Source: JARLFX01 sp036404255
GTDB taxonomy: Bacteria; Acidobacteriota; Terriglobia; Terriglobales; Acidobacteriaceae
Length of the DNA: 25,118 bases
Direction of reading: 5' to 3'
Assembly (NCBI GenBank): GCA_036404255.1
Contig: DASWOP010000178.1
Span: 1 to 25,118, forward strand
The notes under the pieces are model-generated. The model saw only the letters and a program-made list of their open reading frames with translations, ran no database searches and was not told the DNA's origin. The position numbers and the translations under genes are program-made. Every line of letters starts with the position of its first letter. Position 1 is the stretch's first letter. This document shows positions 7,230 through 15,796 of the stretch, piece after piece.

Positions 7230-8852
7230 TCAAAGCGGTATGCACCCATGTTTCTTCTTCGGCATGGTCTCACGCTTGCCCTGTAGCATCTCCAGTGCAG
7301 CACACAGCCGCTTCCGCGTCTCGCTCGGCTTGATCACAGCGTCAACATACCCATGCTCAGCAGCCACGTAGGGATTCGCAAACCGCTCGCGAAACTCTTC
7401 AACCTTTTCCGCGCGCGTCTCCGCCAGAATCGCAATCTTGTCTTCTTCAGAAAAAGATTTTCCCTGCGGCCACACCGCCTGCGCATTTTTCACCACGGCT
7501 TCCAGTTCACGCTTGTAGACGATATTCACCGCACCCTCCGGCCCCATTACCGCAATCTCCGCCGTAGGCCACGCCAGGTTCACATCCGTCCGCAGATGCT
7601 TGGAGCTCATCACGCAGTACGCGCCGCCATAGGCCTTGCGCGTAATCACCGTCATCTTCGGCACCGTCGCCTCGGCAAACGCATACAGCAGCTTCGCCCC
7701 ATGCCGGATAATGCCGCCGTGCTCCTGTGTCGTTCCCGGCATGAATCCCGGGACGTCTTCAAACGTGATCAGTGGAATATTGAACGCATCGCAGAAACGT
7801 ACAAACCGCGCCGCCTTCACACTCGCATTGATGTCGATCACACCCGCCAGATACGCCGGCTGATTCGCCACAATCCCCACTGGCCGGCCATCCATCCGCG
7901 CAAATCCGATCACGATATTTCGCGCAAAGTGCTCCTGCACTTCGAAGAAATATCCATCATCTACGATCTTCGTGATCACATCCTTCGCGTCGTAGGGCTG
8001 GTTACTCTCCTCCGGCACAAGCCAGTCCAGCGCCGCGTCCGCGCGATCCACTGGATCGGTGTTCACTTTGCGCGGCGGATCGTCCAAGTTGTTCGACGGC
8101 AGAAAACTGAGCAGCTCGCGCACCATCGCCAGACACTCCGCGTCGTCGTGCGCCACGAAATGCGCCACGCCGCTGGTCTCATTGTGCGTCATCGCGCCGC
8201 CCAGTTCGTCCTTGGTCACATCTTCGTGCGTCACCGTCCTGATCACGTCCGGCCCGGTCACGAACATATAGCTCGTCTTCTTCGTCATCAAAATGAAGTC
8301 CGTGATCGCCGGCGAATACACCGCCCCGCCCGCGCACGGTCCCAGGATCGCAGAGATCTGCGGCACCACGCCGCTCGCCAGCGTGTTGCGCAGAAAAATA
8401 TCCGCATAGCCCGCCAGCGATACCACGCCTTCCTGGATGCGTGCACCGCCCGAATCATTCAACCCGATCATCGGCGCGCCGACCTTCATCGCCATCTCCA
8501 TCAGCTTCACGATCTTGGCCGCGTTGGTCTCAGAGAGCGAGCCGCCAAAGACGGTAAAGTCCTGCGCGAAGACGAACACCACGCGCCCTTCGATCCGCCC
8601 ATAGCCGGTGATGAATCCGTCCCCCGGCACCCGCTGCTCCTGCATGCCGAAGTCCGTCGCGCGATGCGTGACGAACTTGTCCGTCTCCTCGAACGTGCCC
8701 TCGTCCAGCAGGAACAGCACCCGCTCGCGCGCTGTCATTTTGCCCGCCTTGCGCTCGCGCTCCCGCCGTTCCGCGCCGCCACCCTCTTCCGCCAGCGCAT
8801 TCCGCGCCGCCAGTTCCAGCAACCGGTCATGTTTCTTCATGTGATCTTTCAT
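7230..8852 (-). CDS. pccB: Acyl-CoA carboxylase carboxyltransferase (beta) subunit, propionyl-CoA carboxylase type
   Basis: With the ATG at 8852 the protein is 540 residues, typical for PccB-type subunits; a GTG two codons upstream (8858) and an ATG at 8840 are alternatives. Crotonase-fold carboxyltransferase features are present: the N-terminal GGGGAERRERERKAGKMTAR segment, the first oxyanion loop DSGGARIQEG, the second GPCAGGAVYSPA, and the C-terminal DVPGFMPGTTQEHGG, KAYGGAYCVMSSK and WPTAEIAVMGPEGAVNI. It transfers carboxyl from carboxybiotin to propionyl-CoA (or acetyl-CoA or another acyl-CoA), giving (methyl)malonyl-CoA. The biotin carboxylase/BCCP subunit it requires is not in the window. 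It lies 42 bp downstream of the SDR gene on the same strand, suggesting co-transcription. Confidence 0.93.
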   Translation of the reverse strand: MKDHMKKHDRLLELAARNALAEEGGGAERRERERKAGKMTARERVLFLLDEGTFEETDKFVTHRATDFGMQEQRVPGDGFITGYGRIEGRVVFVFAQDFTVFGGSLSETNAAKIVKLMEMAMKVGAPMIGLNDSGGARIQEGVVSLAGYADIFLRNTLASGVVPQISAILGPCAGGAVYSPAITDFILMTKKTSYMFVTGPDVIRTVTHEDVTKDELGGAMTHNETSGVAHFVAHDDAECLAMVRELLSFLPSNNLDDPPRKVNTDPVDRADAALDWLVPEESNQPYDAKDVITKIVDDGYFFEVQEHFARNIVIGFARMDGRPVGIVANQPAYLAGVIDINASVKAARFVRFCDAFNIPLITFEDVPGFMPGTTQEHGGIIRHGAKLLYAFAEATVPKMTVITRKAYGGAYCVMSSKHLRTDVNLAWPTAEIAVMGPEGAVNIVYKRELEAVVKNAQAVWPQGKSFSEEDKIAILAETRAEKVEEFRERFANPYVAAEHGYVDAVIKPSETRKRLCAALEMLQGKRETMPKKKHGCIPL

Positions 8853-8894
8853 TAGCACCCGTCTTGTCTGCCGATTCTAGCAGCGGCGAGCGCT

Positions 8895-9935
8895 TTACGA
8901 CCTCTGATTCTTCCCCTTCGCCCACCGCCACAGCCATCCCTGCGGTTCCGGCACTTCACTCGCCTTCACCGGCTCATCCGCCCCCGTCGGCTTGGGCAGC
9001 ACATACTCATTCACTGCGCTCATCGCCACGCCCATCAGCCCCGGCGAAATCCCCGCCACCCGTGCCCCCAGATATGCCTGCGGCGAAATCGTGATCTCCG
9101 CCCGCCCCGCCGCCGTCGCGCGCACAATCTTCTTTGCCGCGCTCTGCACTGCCGCAGCCACCACCGGCAACATCGCACCCAGCCCAAACCACTCGTACTC
9201 CTTCGTCCGGTCGCCCACCACCAGCGCCTGCGGGGCCGATCCCGTCCGCATCAGCCCCGGGCACACCGTGGTCACCCGAATCCCATTCCCGCGCAGCTCC
9301 GCATGCAGCCCCTCACTGAACCCCACCGCCGCAAACTTACTCGCCGAGTAAGGCAGCATGTGCGGCACCGCGATCTTCCCGCCAATAGACGCAATATTCA
9401 CGATATTGCCGCTTCTCCGCACCAGCATCTGCGGCATCACCGCCTTGCACGCATAGAGCATCGCGAAGAAGTTCGTCTTCATAGACTCTTCGAAGTTCTC
9501 CACCCGCTGGTCCTCCACCGGCCCCACGTGGATCGTGCCTGCGTTGTTCACCAGCACATCCACCTGCCCAAACTGCTCCGTCGCCCACGCAATCATCCGC
9601 TCCGTCTGCTCCCGCACGGATACGTCGGCTATGTACACAAGCACATCCCCAGTTCCCACGCAGCCCTCGCGGATCAACGTCGCCTTCGCCCGATCCAGCC
9701 CTTCGCCGTTCCGTGCGACCAGCACCAGCCGCCCGCCAGCCTGTCCATACTCCCGCGCCAGCTCCAGCCCCAACCCCCGCGAGCCCCCGGTAATCACCAC
9801 GGTCTTACCGCGCAGCGACCCGGCTTTCCACCCGCGCACCGCGACCCCAGCCAGCGCCATCGCGCCCAGCCCCGTTGCCGCCATCACGCCCACACCCGCC
9901 ACCGCTCCGCCGATCAGAATTCTCTTCGTGTCCAT
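8895..9935 (-). CDS. Membrane-anchored short-chain dehydrogenase/reductase
   Basis: The 346-residue protein is a classical SDR fused to an N-terminal hydrophobic, Gly/Ala-rich helix (about residues 6-33) that probably anchors it in the inner membrane. The Rossmann domain shows the cofactor motif TGGSRGLG (49-56), NNAG (130-133), and the catalytic set S183, Y196 and K200 (YSASK). R75 after the second strand (LVARN) suggests NADP(H) preference. Substrate is unknown. The C-terminus is long and ends in a basic tail. A GAGG ribosome-binding site sits 6 nt before the ATG at 9935. It precedes the acyl-CoA carboxylase gene with a 42-bp gap, so a lipid or acyl-CoA substrate is possible but only guessed from position. 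It is divergent from the Y-family polymerase, with 126 bp shared as promoter region. Confidence 0.9.
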   Translation of the reverse strand: MDTKRILIGGAVAGVGVMAATGLGAMALAGVAVRGWKAGSLRGKTVVITGGSRGLGLELAREYGQAGGRLVLVARNGEGLDRAKATLIREGCVGTGDVLVYIADVSVREQTERMIAWATEQFGQVDVLVNNAGTIHVGPVEDQRVENFEESMKTNFFAMLYACKAVMPQMLVRRSGNIVNIASIGGKIAVPHMLPYSASKFAAVGFSEGLHAELRGNGIRVTTVCPGLMRTGSAPQALVVGDRTKEYEWFGLGAMLPVVAAAVQSAAKKIVRATAAGRAEITISPQAYLGARVAGISPGLMGVAMSAVNEYVLPKPTGADEPVKASEVPEPQGWLWRWAKGKNQRS

Positions 9936-10061
9936 CGCAAACCTCTATCTGCATAGACTCTAATCCCGCCCGCCCCGTTGTTCCGCCTCAAATTCCTCTA
10001 TAAATCGCACCAGATTCGCAGCACGTGGCAAACAAAAGGCGAATAAAATAGTGGAAGTCGT

Positions 10062-11420
10062 ATGTCCACCCCTCCCCAACTCGAAGAACACTTCTCCACG
10101 GCTATCGAGGAGAAGTTCGCGTTTCTGCACATCGATCTCAACTCCTTTTTCGCTTCGGTCGAGCAGCAGCTTCACCCGGAATATCGCAACCGCCCACTCG
10201 CCGTCGTGCCCACACTGGCAGATACCACCTGCTGCATTGCCGCCAGCTATGAAGCCAAGGCGCTCGGCATCAAAACCGGAACGCAGGTAGGCGAGGCCAA
10301 GCGCATTTGCCCCGAGATCGTCCTCGTCCACGGCAATCACAACGAATATGCCGAGCATTCGCGCCGCATCGCCGAGGCCGTCGACCTCGTTTGCCCCGTT
10401 TCGCACACCCCATCAATTGACGAGATGGTCTGCCAGCTTCTGGGCCGCGAATGCGAGCCACCACGCGCTCGCCAGATCGCCCTTGCCATCAAGCAGTCCA
10501 TCTATACAAATGTGGGCGATACGCTCCGCTGCTCTATCGGCATGGCGCCCAATCGCTACCTCGCCAAGATCGCCAGCGACATGCAGAAGCCCGACGGCCT
10601 CATCGGTCTGCTTCCGTCGCAACTGCCCCGCGCCATCGCCCATCTCGAACTGCGCGACCTGCCCGGCGTAGGCGCGCGCATGGAGAAGAACCTCGCCGCC
10701 AAAGGCATTACCACCATGCAGCAGTTGCTCGAGCTGGACCGCAACGGCATGCACGAGCTCTTCAACTCTGTATGGGGAGACCGCATGTACCACTGGCTGC
10801 GCGGCCACCAGACCGGCGAGGACCATGACTCCAACAACTTCTCCGGCGAGGAGATTCAGAAGTCGCTCGGCCACTCCCACGTACTCGCTCCCGAACACCG
10901 CACGCCCGAGGGTTCATGGGCCGTCGCCCACAAGCTGCTGCACAAAGCCGCCATGCGCCTGCGGATGGAAAAGTTCTACTGCGGCTCGCTCAGCGTCGCC
11001 ATTCGCTTCGCACTCACGCGCGAGCAGACTACCCACGCGCAGAAGTCGAAGAAGCACTTCTCCGGCATCAATCATCAAGGCTGGGGAATGGAAGCACGCT
11101 TCTCGCCATGTCAGGACACGCTCACACTGCTACAGGTGCTGCGTGATGCCTGGGCGCAGCGCCCAGAGGGTGAACTCTTCGAGCGGCCATTCTTCGTCGG
11201 CGTCACACTCTCGCGCCTGATGCACGAGGCCGACCATCAGCAATCCCTCTTCGCCAACCCGGATCATCGCGATGAGCTCTCGCACACCATGGACAAGCTC
11301 AATCTTAAGTACGGCCACAGCACGCTGCACTTTGCCGGCATGCTTCCTGCACGCGAAAGCGCACCCACGCGCATTGCCTTCACCCAGATTCCCGTCAAGT
11401 ATGGCGTGGACTATATGTAG
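10062..11420 (+). CDS. Y-family translesion DNA polymerase (DinB/Pol IV-like)
   Basis: The 452-residue protein has the Y-family palm: D25 in HIDLNSFFASVEQ, with the aromatic FF steric gate, and D120-E121 in PSIDEM. The helix-hairpin-helix segment DLPGVGARMEKNLAAKGI follows, then the little-finger domain. These allow low-fidelity synthesis past lesions. It is longer than standard Pol IV (about 350 residues) and has DLN where Pol IV usually has DMD, and SIDEMVCQL instead of SIDEAYLD. It is therefore better called Y-family than strictly DinB. No imuA, lexA or dnaE2 gene is nearby. A GGAAG sequence lies 3-7 nt upstream of the ATG. The N-terminal 18 residues before the first strand are not conserved in the family. 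It converges on pflA with only 18 bp between stops. Confidence 0.9.
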   Translation: MSTPPQLEEHFSTAIEEKFAFLHIDLNSFFASVEQQLHPEYRNRPLAVVPTLADTTCCIAASYEAKALGIKTGTQVGEAKRICPEIVLVHGNHNEYAEHSRRIAEAVDLVCPVSHTPSIDEMVCQLLGRECEPPRARQIALAIKQSIYTNVGDTLRCSIGMAPNRYLAKIASDMQKPDGLIGLLPSQLPRAIAHLELRDLPGVGARMEKNLAAKGITTMQQLLELDRNGMHELFNSVWGDRMYHWLRGHQTGEDHDSNNFSGEEIQKSLGHSHVLAPEHRTPEGSWAVAHKLLHKAAMRLRMEKFYCGSLSVAIRFALTREQTTHAQKSKKHFSGINHQGWGMEARFSPCQDTLTLLQVLRDAWAQRPEGELFERPFFVGVTLSRLMHEADHQQSLFANPDHRDELSHTMDKLNLKYGHSTLHFAGMLPARESAPTRIAFTQIPVKYGVDYM

Positions 11421-11438
11421 CAATGTAGCCGTGCGTGC

Positions 11439-12197
11439 TTAGCAAGCCTTCAACCCATGACGAGTGAAGATCTCCACCACGCGCGCAGTCTCCTCGTGCG
11501 ATGGCGGCTTCACATCCTTCAGCGTGTAATCCAGGTGTAACTCCTCCCACTTAGATCTTCCAAGCTGGTGGAATGGGAGTACATCCACGCGTTCGACATT
11601 GCCGAGCGAAGCAGCAAACGCAGCCAGCGCATCGATCTCTTCCGGCACATCGGTAATACCGGGCACCAGAACATAGCGTAGCCATACTGGACGCTTCGCC
11701 TCCGCCAGTCGCCGTGCAAACCGCAGTGTGGGTTCCAGTTCCTTGCCGGTAAGACGCAAATACGTAGCCGGATTCCAGCACTTGATGTCGAGTAGCACGA
11801 GATCGATGTCGCGCATCATCTCATCGTCCACGCGGTCACCTAGAAATCCAGCCGTATCCAACGCCGTATGTAGACCATTTTCCTTGGTGCGCCGCAGCAG
11901 AGCTTTTAGAAATGGAGCCTGCACCAGCGGTTCGCCTCCAGTAAAAGTAACCCCACCTTTCCCGATCAAAGGCTTGTACTTGCTCATCTCTTCCCATACC
12001 CGATCGACCGTCATCTCCGTACCGGCATGCATTTTCCATGTATCCGGATTGTGGCAGTAAAGACAACGCAGCAGGCAGCCGGAAAAAAATAAAACGAGGC
12101 GCCAGCCGGGTCCATCTTGTCCGGCTGACGTCTCGTATGAGTGAATCCATCCCGTAGGAGTGTGTGCCACGGGATGGGTTGGGGAAATGTTGATCAT
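11439..12197 (-). CDS. pflA: Pyruvate formate-lyase activating enzyme (radical SAM)
   Basis: The 252-residue protein carries the radical-SAM cluster motif C41-x3-C45-x2-C48 in FFSGCLLRCLYCHNPDTW, nearly the same as in E. coli PflA. It also has the upstream activase signature IHSYETSAGQDGPGWR and the GGE S-adenosylmethionine-binding motif in TFTGGEPLVQ. It uses S-adenosylmethionine and a 4Fe-4S cluster to create the glycyl radical on PflB in the cytoplasm under anoxia. The ATG at 12197 is preceded by AGGAAG with good spacing. It begins 15 bp after the pflB stop on the same strand, so the pair is one operon with the activase second. Confidence 0.96.
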   Translation of the reverse strand: MINISPTHPVAHTPTGWIHSYETSAGQDGPGWRLVLFFSGCLLRCLYCHNPDTWKMHAGTEMTVDRVWEEMSKYKPLIGKGGVTFTGGEPLVQAPFLKALLRRTKENGLHTALDTAGFLGDRVDDEMMRDIDLVLLDIKCWNPATYLRLTGKELEPTLRFARRLAEAKRPVWLRYVLVPGITDVPEEIDALAAFAASLGNVERVDVLPFHQLGRSKWEELHLDYTLKDVKPPSHEETARVVEIFTRHGLKAC

Positions 12198-12212
12198 GAT
12201 AGCTTCCTGAAA

Positions 12213-14480
12213 TTACATCGACTGATGGAAAGTACGCGCAACAACTTCAGTCTGCTGTTCACGCGTTAGCTTGATAAAGTTCACCGCATAGCCTGAAACG
12301 CGAATCGTCAGTTGCGGATACTTTTCCGGATGGTCCATTGCATCCAGCAACGTTTCACGATTCAGCACATTTACGTTCATGTGATATCCGTGAATGTTAA
12401 AGTACGCATCCAGTGCCGTCACCAGGTTGTCGACACGGTCTGCATCGATCCGGCCAAGCGCATCGGGAATCATCGACGCAGTCAGTGAGATGCCGTCAAG
12501 CGCCTGCTCATACGGCAGCTTCGCAACCGACATCGCCGAAACCATCAGGCCATGCTTATCGCGTCCGTGCATGGGGTTTGCGCCCGGGGCAAACGGCTCG
12601 CCCTTACGACGGCCATCTGGCGTGTTGCCCGTGAACTTGCCATACATCACGTTGGATGTAATCGTCAGGATCGACTGTGTGTGTACAGCATTGCGGTAGA
12701 CAGGCTGCATGCGGATCTTGTTCATGAACGTCGCGACCACCCACATGGCAATCTTATCCACGCGATCATCGTTATTGCCAAAGGCCGGGAACGCGCCCTC
12801 CGTCTTATAGTCAACAGCAATTCCGTTTTCGTCGCGGACGGGACGAACCTTCGCATACTTGATAGCCGAAAGACTGTCAGCAACCACCGAGAGTCCGGCA
12901 ATGCCGCAGCCCAGCATACGAATCACGTCGCGGTCATGCAATGACATCGCCAGCCGCTCGTATGAGTACTTGTCATGCGAATAGTGGATAATGTTCAGTG
13001 CTTCCACATAGACCTTCGCCAACCACTCCATCATGGACTCGAAGGCAGGCAGAACCTCGTCATAATCGAGAACGTCAGAAGTAATGGACGGGGTCACCGG
13101 GGCAATCTGCTTGCCGTTGACCTCGTCGCGGCCACCATTGATCGCATAGAGCAGCGTCTTCGCCAGGTTCACGCGAGCGCCGAAGAACTGCATCTGCTTG
13201 CCAACGCGCATAGCCGAAACGCAGCACGCAATCGCGCAATCGTCGCCGTAGTGTTCGCGGAGCAGATCGTCGTTTTCATATTGAATCGCCGACGTATCCA
13301 GAGACACCTTGGCGCAGAACTTCTTGAAGTTCTCTGACAAGTTAGGCGACCAGAGCACTGTAAGATTCGGCTCCGGCGCAGGTCCCATGTTGTAGAGAGT
13401 CTGTAGGAAGCGGAAGCTGTTCTTCGTAACCAGCGAGCGGCCATCTGCGCCAATACCGCCAATCGACTCGGTGATCCACGTCGGATCGCCGGAGAAGATG
13501 GCGTCGTATTCCTGCGTGCGCAGGAAGCGGACAACGCGCAACTTGATGACCATCTGATCGATCAGTTCCTGAGCTTCGTCCTCGGTCAGCGTACCCGCAC
13601 TCATATCGCGCTGAATATAGATATCCAGAAAAGTAGAGATACGGCCAAGCGACATTGCAGCGCCGTTCTGTTCTTTCACTGAAGCCAGGTAGGCAAAGTA
13701 TGTCCACTGCACGGCTTCCTGTGCCGTGATAGCTGGACGACTAATATCGCAGCCGTAAGACGCTGCCATTTTCTTCAACTCATTCAGAGCAGTGATCTGG
13801 TCGGCCAGCTCTTCCCGGAGACGAACAACTTCTTCCGAAAACGGCCGAGGATCAAGTTCAGCCTTCTCTTCTTTTTTATTAGCGATCAGCCAGTCTACGC
13901 CATAGAGCGCAACGCGGCGATAGTCGCCAATAATGCGCCCACGGCCATAGGCATCCGGCAATCCGGTTACGACATGCGAGCCGCGCGCACGGCGAATCTC
14001 GGGCGTGTACATTTCAAAGACTGCATTGTTATGCGTCTTGCGATACTCCGTAAATATTTTGTGAACCAGCGGATCAATCGGCGCATTCTGCTCCTGCAGG
14101 CTCTGCTCCACCATACGCAAACCGCCAAACGGCATAATGGCGCGCTTCAACGGAGCATCGGTCTGTAGTCCGACGATCACTTCGTTAGCCTTATCGATGT
14201 AGCCGGCTGCATGCGATGTGATAGCGGAAGGAACGTCAGTCGAGATCGACAGTACGCCACCATGCTGGCGCTCCTCTTCCAGCAGTTTGGTAATACGATT
14301 CCATACTGCATTGGTTTTGGCCGTTGGGCCCACCAGAAAACTATCGTCGCCGTCATACTGCGTGTAATTCAATTGGATGAAATTGCGCGTGTCGATCGCG
14401 GTCTGCCAGGGTCCGGTCTTAAAGCCTGCCCAGGGTTCGGGGATGATCTGATTCGTCACTTCAACAAGTGTGGTGCTCAT
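12213..14480 (-). CDS. pflB: Formate C-acetyltransferase (pyruvate formate-lyase)
   Basis: With the ATG at 14480 the protein is 755 residues, close to the 760 of E. coli PflB, and GGAG stands 9 nt before it. An upstream ATG at 14513 would add 11 residues and is less likely. Signatures are the N-terminal PWAGFKTGPWQ and RNFIQLNYTQYDGDDSFL, the catalytic pair C419-C420 (IACCVSAM), and the glycyl-radical segment RVSGYAVNF with G730 near the C-terminus. It converts pyruvate and CoA to acetyl-CoA and formate in anaerobic cytoplasm and is destroyed by oxygen once activated. pflA follows directly. No formate channel gene (focA) or adhE lies next to it. I could not identify an FNR-like site in the 344-bp upstream gap. 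Confidence 0.97.
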   Translation of the reverse strand: MSTTLVEVTNQIIPEPWAGFKTGPWQTAIDTRNFIQLNYTQYDGDDSFLVGPTAKTNAVWNRITKLLEEERQHGGVLSISTDVPSAITSHAAGYIDKANEVIVGLQTDAPLKRAIMPFGGLRMVEQSLQEQNAPIDPLVHKIFTEYRKTHNNAVFEMYTPEIRRARGSHVVTGLPDAYGRGRIIGDYRRVALYGVDWLIANKKEEKAELDPRPFSEEVVRLREELADQITALNELKKMAASYGCDISRPAITAQEAVQWTYFAYLASVKEQNGAAMSLGRISTFLDIYIQRDMSAGTLTEDEAQELIDQMVIKLRVVRFLRTQEYDAIFSGDPTWITESIGGIGADGRSLVTKNSFRFLQTLYNMGPAPEPNLTVLWSPNLSENFKKFCAKVSLDTSAIQYENDDLLREHYGDDCAIACCVSAMRVGKQMQFFGARVNLAKTLLYAINGGRDEVNGKQIAPVTPSITSDVLDYDEVLPAFESMMEWLAKVYVEALNIIHYSHDKYSYERLAMSLHDRDVIRMLGCGIAGLSVVADSLSAIKYAKVRPVRDENGIAVDYKTEGAFPAFGNNDDRVDKIAMWVVATFMNKIRMQPVYRNAVHTQSILTITSNVMYGKFTGNTPDGRRKGEPFAPGANPMHGRDKHGLMVSAMSVAKLPYEQALDGISLTASMIPDALGRIDADRVDNLVTALDAYFNIHGYHMNVNVLNRETLLDAMDHPEKYPQLTIRVSGYAVNFIKLTREQQTEVVARTFHQSM

Positions 14481-14824
14481 AATCGTGTGCTCCAGTACGT
14501 CTCTATGGCTCATTATCCGCCCAATTAAATCGTTTTATAGTATGTCGTACCGGGATGTGGCACTTGGTGAATTGCAGCGAGCCGAGCCGATTACATTCGA
14601 AGCATTCAGAAGTGGCCCGGTCTTATCGGGGCATTTCGGCCGCAACTACAGAAGAATAGGTCACTTCCATACCGTCATAGGTCGGGCACCGGGGAAGCCT
14701 CAATACTTTAAAATCGCCGTCTCGATATGTGGGATGCCATCGCCATTGTCTCGTCCGTTCGTTTAAGAATAAGTAGAACTGTGGCCTATCGCCACACGCA
14801 TCTGCGTTGCGAGACAATACCTCT
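14481..14824. other. Divergent intergenic region between pflB and adenosine deaminase
   Basis: This gap of 344 bp must hold the promoters of both flanking genes. On the minus strand TACTAT/TATAAA-like sequence near 14530-14545 could be a -10 for pflB. Both strands carry open frames of 64-98 codons (for example 14623-14817 minus, starting with TTG) that lack a ribosome-binding site or recognised family, so they are not called as genes. Short related fragments such as GTGGGATGCC and GTCGGGCACC suggest debris of a dispersed repeat. No FNR palindrome (TTGAT-N4-ATCAA) is visible. Confidence 0.5.
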
Positions 14825-15793
14825 ATGCCGCTTTCCCCTAAGATCGAGCTCCATCTTCACCTCGATTGCTCTCTGAGCCACAATGTTGTCGCACAACTGG
14901 ACCCCACTATCAGCCGCGAGCAATACGACGCGGAATTCATCGCGCCTGCGCAATGCTCCAGCCTGGCAGACTTCCTCACCCGCGCCCCGCGAGGCTTCCA
15001 ACTGATGCAGACGGAGACCGCATTGCGTCTCGTCACCGAAGACCTCTTTCAGCAGCTCGCTGCAGATGGAGTGATCTACGCCGAGCTTCGCTTTGCGCCC
15101 CTGCTGCATTTACTTCAGGGTCTCTCGCCAGAAGCTGTCGTCACCGCCGTGGATCGCGCTACGGAAGCCTGCATCGCCGCCACCGGTATTGAGGCGCGTC
15201 TCATTCTCTGTACTCTGCGCCACTACACTGCGGAGCAAAGCCTGCTCACAGCGCAACTCGTCGAGCGCTTCTGCGGCTCACGCGTGGTCGCTCTGGATAT
15301 CGCCGGCGACGAGGCCGGACACTCCATCGACGCCCACATCCCAGCCTTCCAATACGCCATAGATCGCGGCCTGCACCGCACCGCCCACGCCGGCGAAGCC
15401 CGCGGTGCAGACAGCGTATGGGAGACGCTCCGCGCCTTCCAGCCCACCCGCATTGGCCACGGCGTGCGCAGTGCGGAAGATCCCGAGCTACTCGACCACC
15501 TCCGCCGCGAACGCATTCACCTTGAGGTCTGCCCCAGCAGCAACGTGCAGACCAACACCACCCCGCACTACGCAGCGCACCCGGTAGACAGGCTCTACCG
15601 CGCTGGCGTCCCCCTCAGCATTAGCACAGACACGCGCACCATCACCAATGTCACTCTGGAGCAGGAGTACGCCCATCTCCACCGTGAATTTGGCTGGACC
15701 GCTGCGGACCTCATCGCCTGCAACCGAGAAGCGCTGCGAGCAGCCTTCCTGGATGATGCCACCCGCGTCCGCCTGCTGCCACAACTTGGTTAG
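14825..15793 (+). CDS. Adenosine deaminase family protein
   Basis: With the ATG at 14825 the protein has 322 residues; a TTG at 14807 would add six residues. The metal-dependent amidohydrolase barrel is shown by H10-x-H12 (ELHLHLDCSL), H188-A-G-E191 (the catalytic glutamate), H212 (RIGHG) and the metal ligand D269 (SISTDTRT). These match zinc-dependent adenosine deaminase, which converts adenosine to inosine and ammonia in the cytoplasm. Two family positions differ: G of HLDG is Cys, and the second Asp of the usual TDD/TDN is Thr (T270). The second change touches the substrate-base pocket, so a related purine or modified nucleoside is possible. Its stop is 3 bp from the stop of the convergent hydrolase gene. 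Confidence 0.88.
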   Translation: MPLSPKIELHLHLDCSLSHNVVAQLDPTISREQYDAEFIAPAQCSSLADFLTRAPRGFQLMQTETALRLVTEDLFQQLAADGVIYAELRFAPLLHLLQGLSPEAVVTAVDRATEACIAATGIEARLILCTLRHYTAEQSLLTAQLVERFCGSRVVALDIAGDEAGHSIDAHIPAFQYAIDRGLHRTAHAGEARGADSVWETLRAFQPTRIGHGVRSAEDPELLDHLRRERIHLEVCPSSNVQTNTTPHYAAHPVDRLYRAGVPLSISTDTRTITNVTLEQEYAHLHREFGWTAADLIACNREALRAAFLDDATRVRLLPQLG

Positions 15794-15796
15794 TAA

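Noticed and set aside
7353..8855. Open frame of 500 codons antisense to the acyl-CoA carboxylase gene
   Set aside because: The product is extremely Arg/His-rich without domain features, while the opposite strand encodes a full-length PccB-type protein.
9303..9956. Open frame of 217 codons antisense to the SDR gene
   Set aside because: His/Arg/Pro-rich shadow; the SDR motifs on the other strand are complete.
14623..14817. 64-codon minus-strand frame between pflB and the deaminase gene as a small protein
   Set aside because: It starts with TTG without ribosome-binding site, overlaps the deaminase leader, and matches no family I know.
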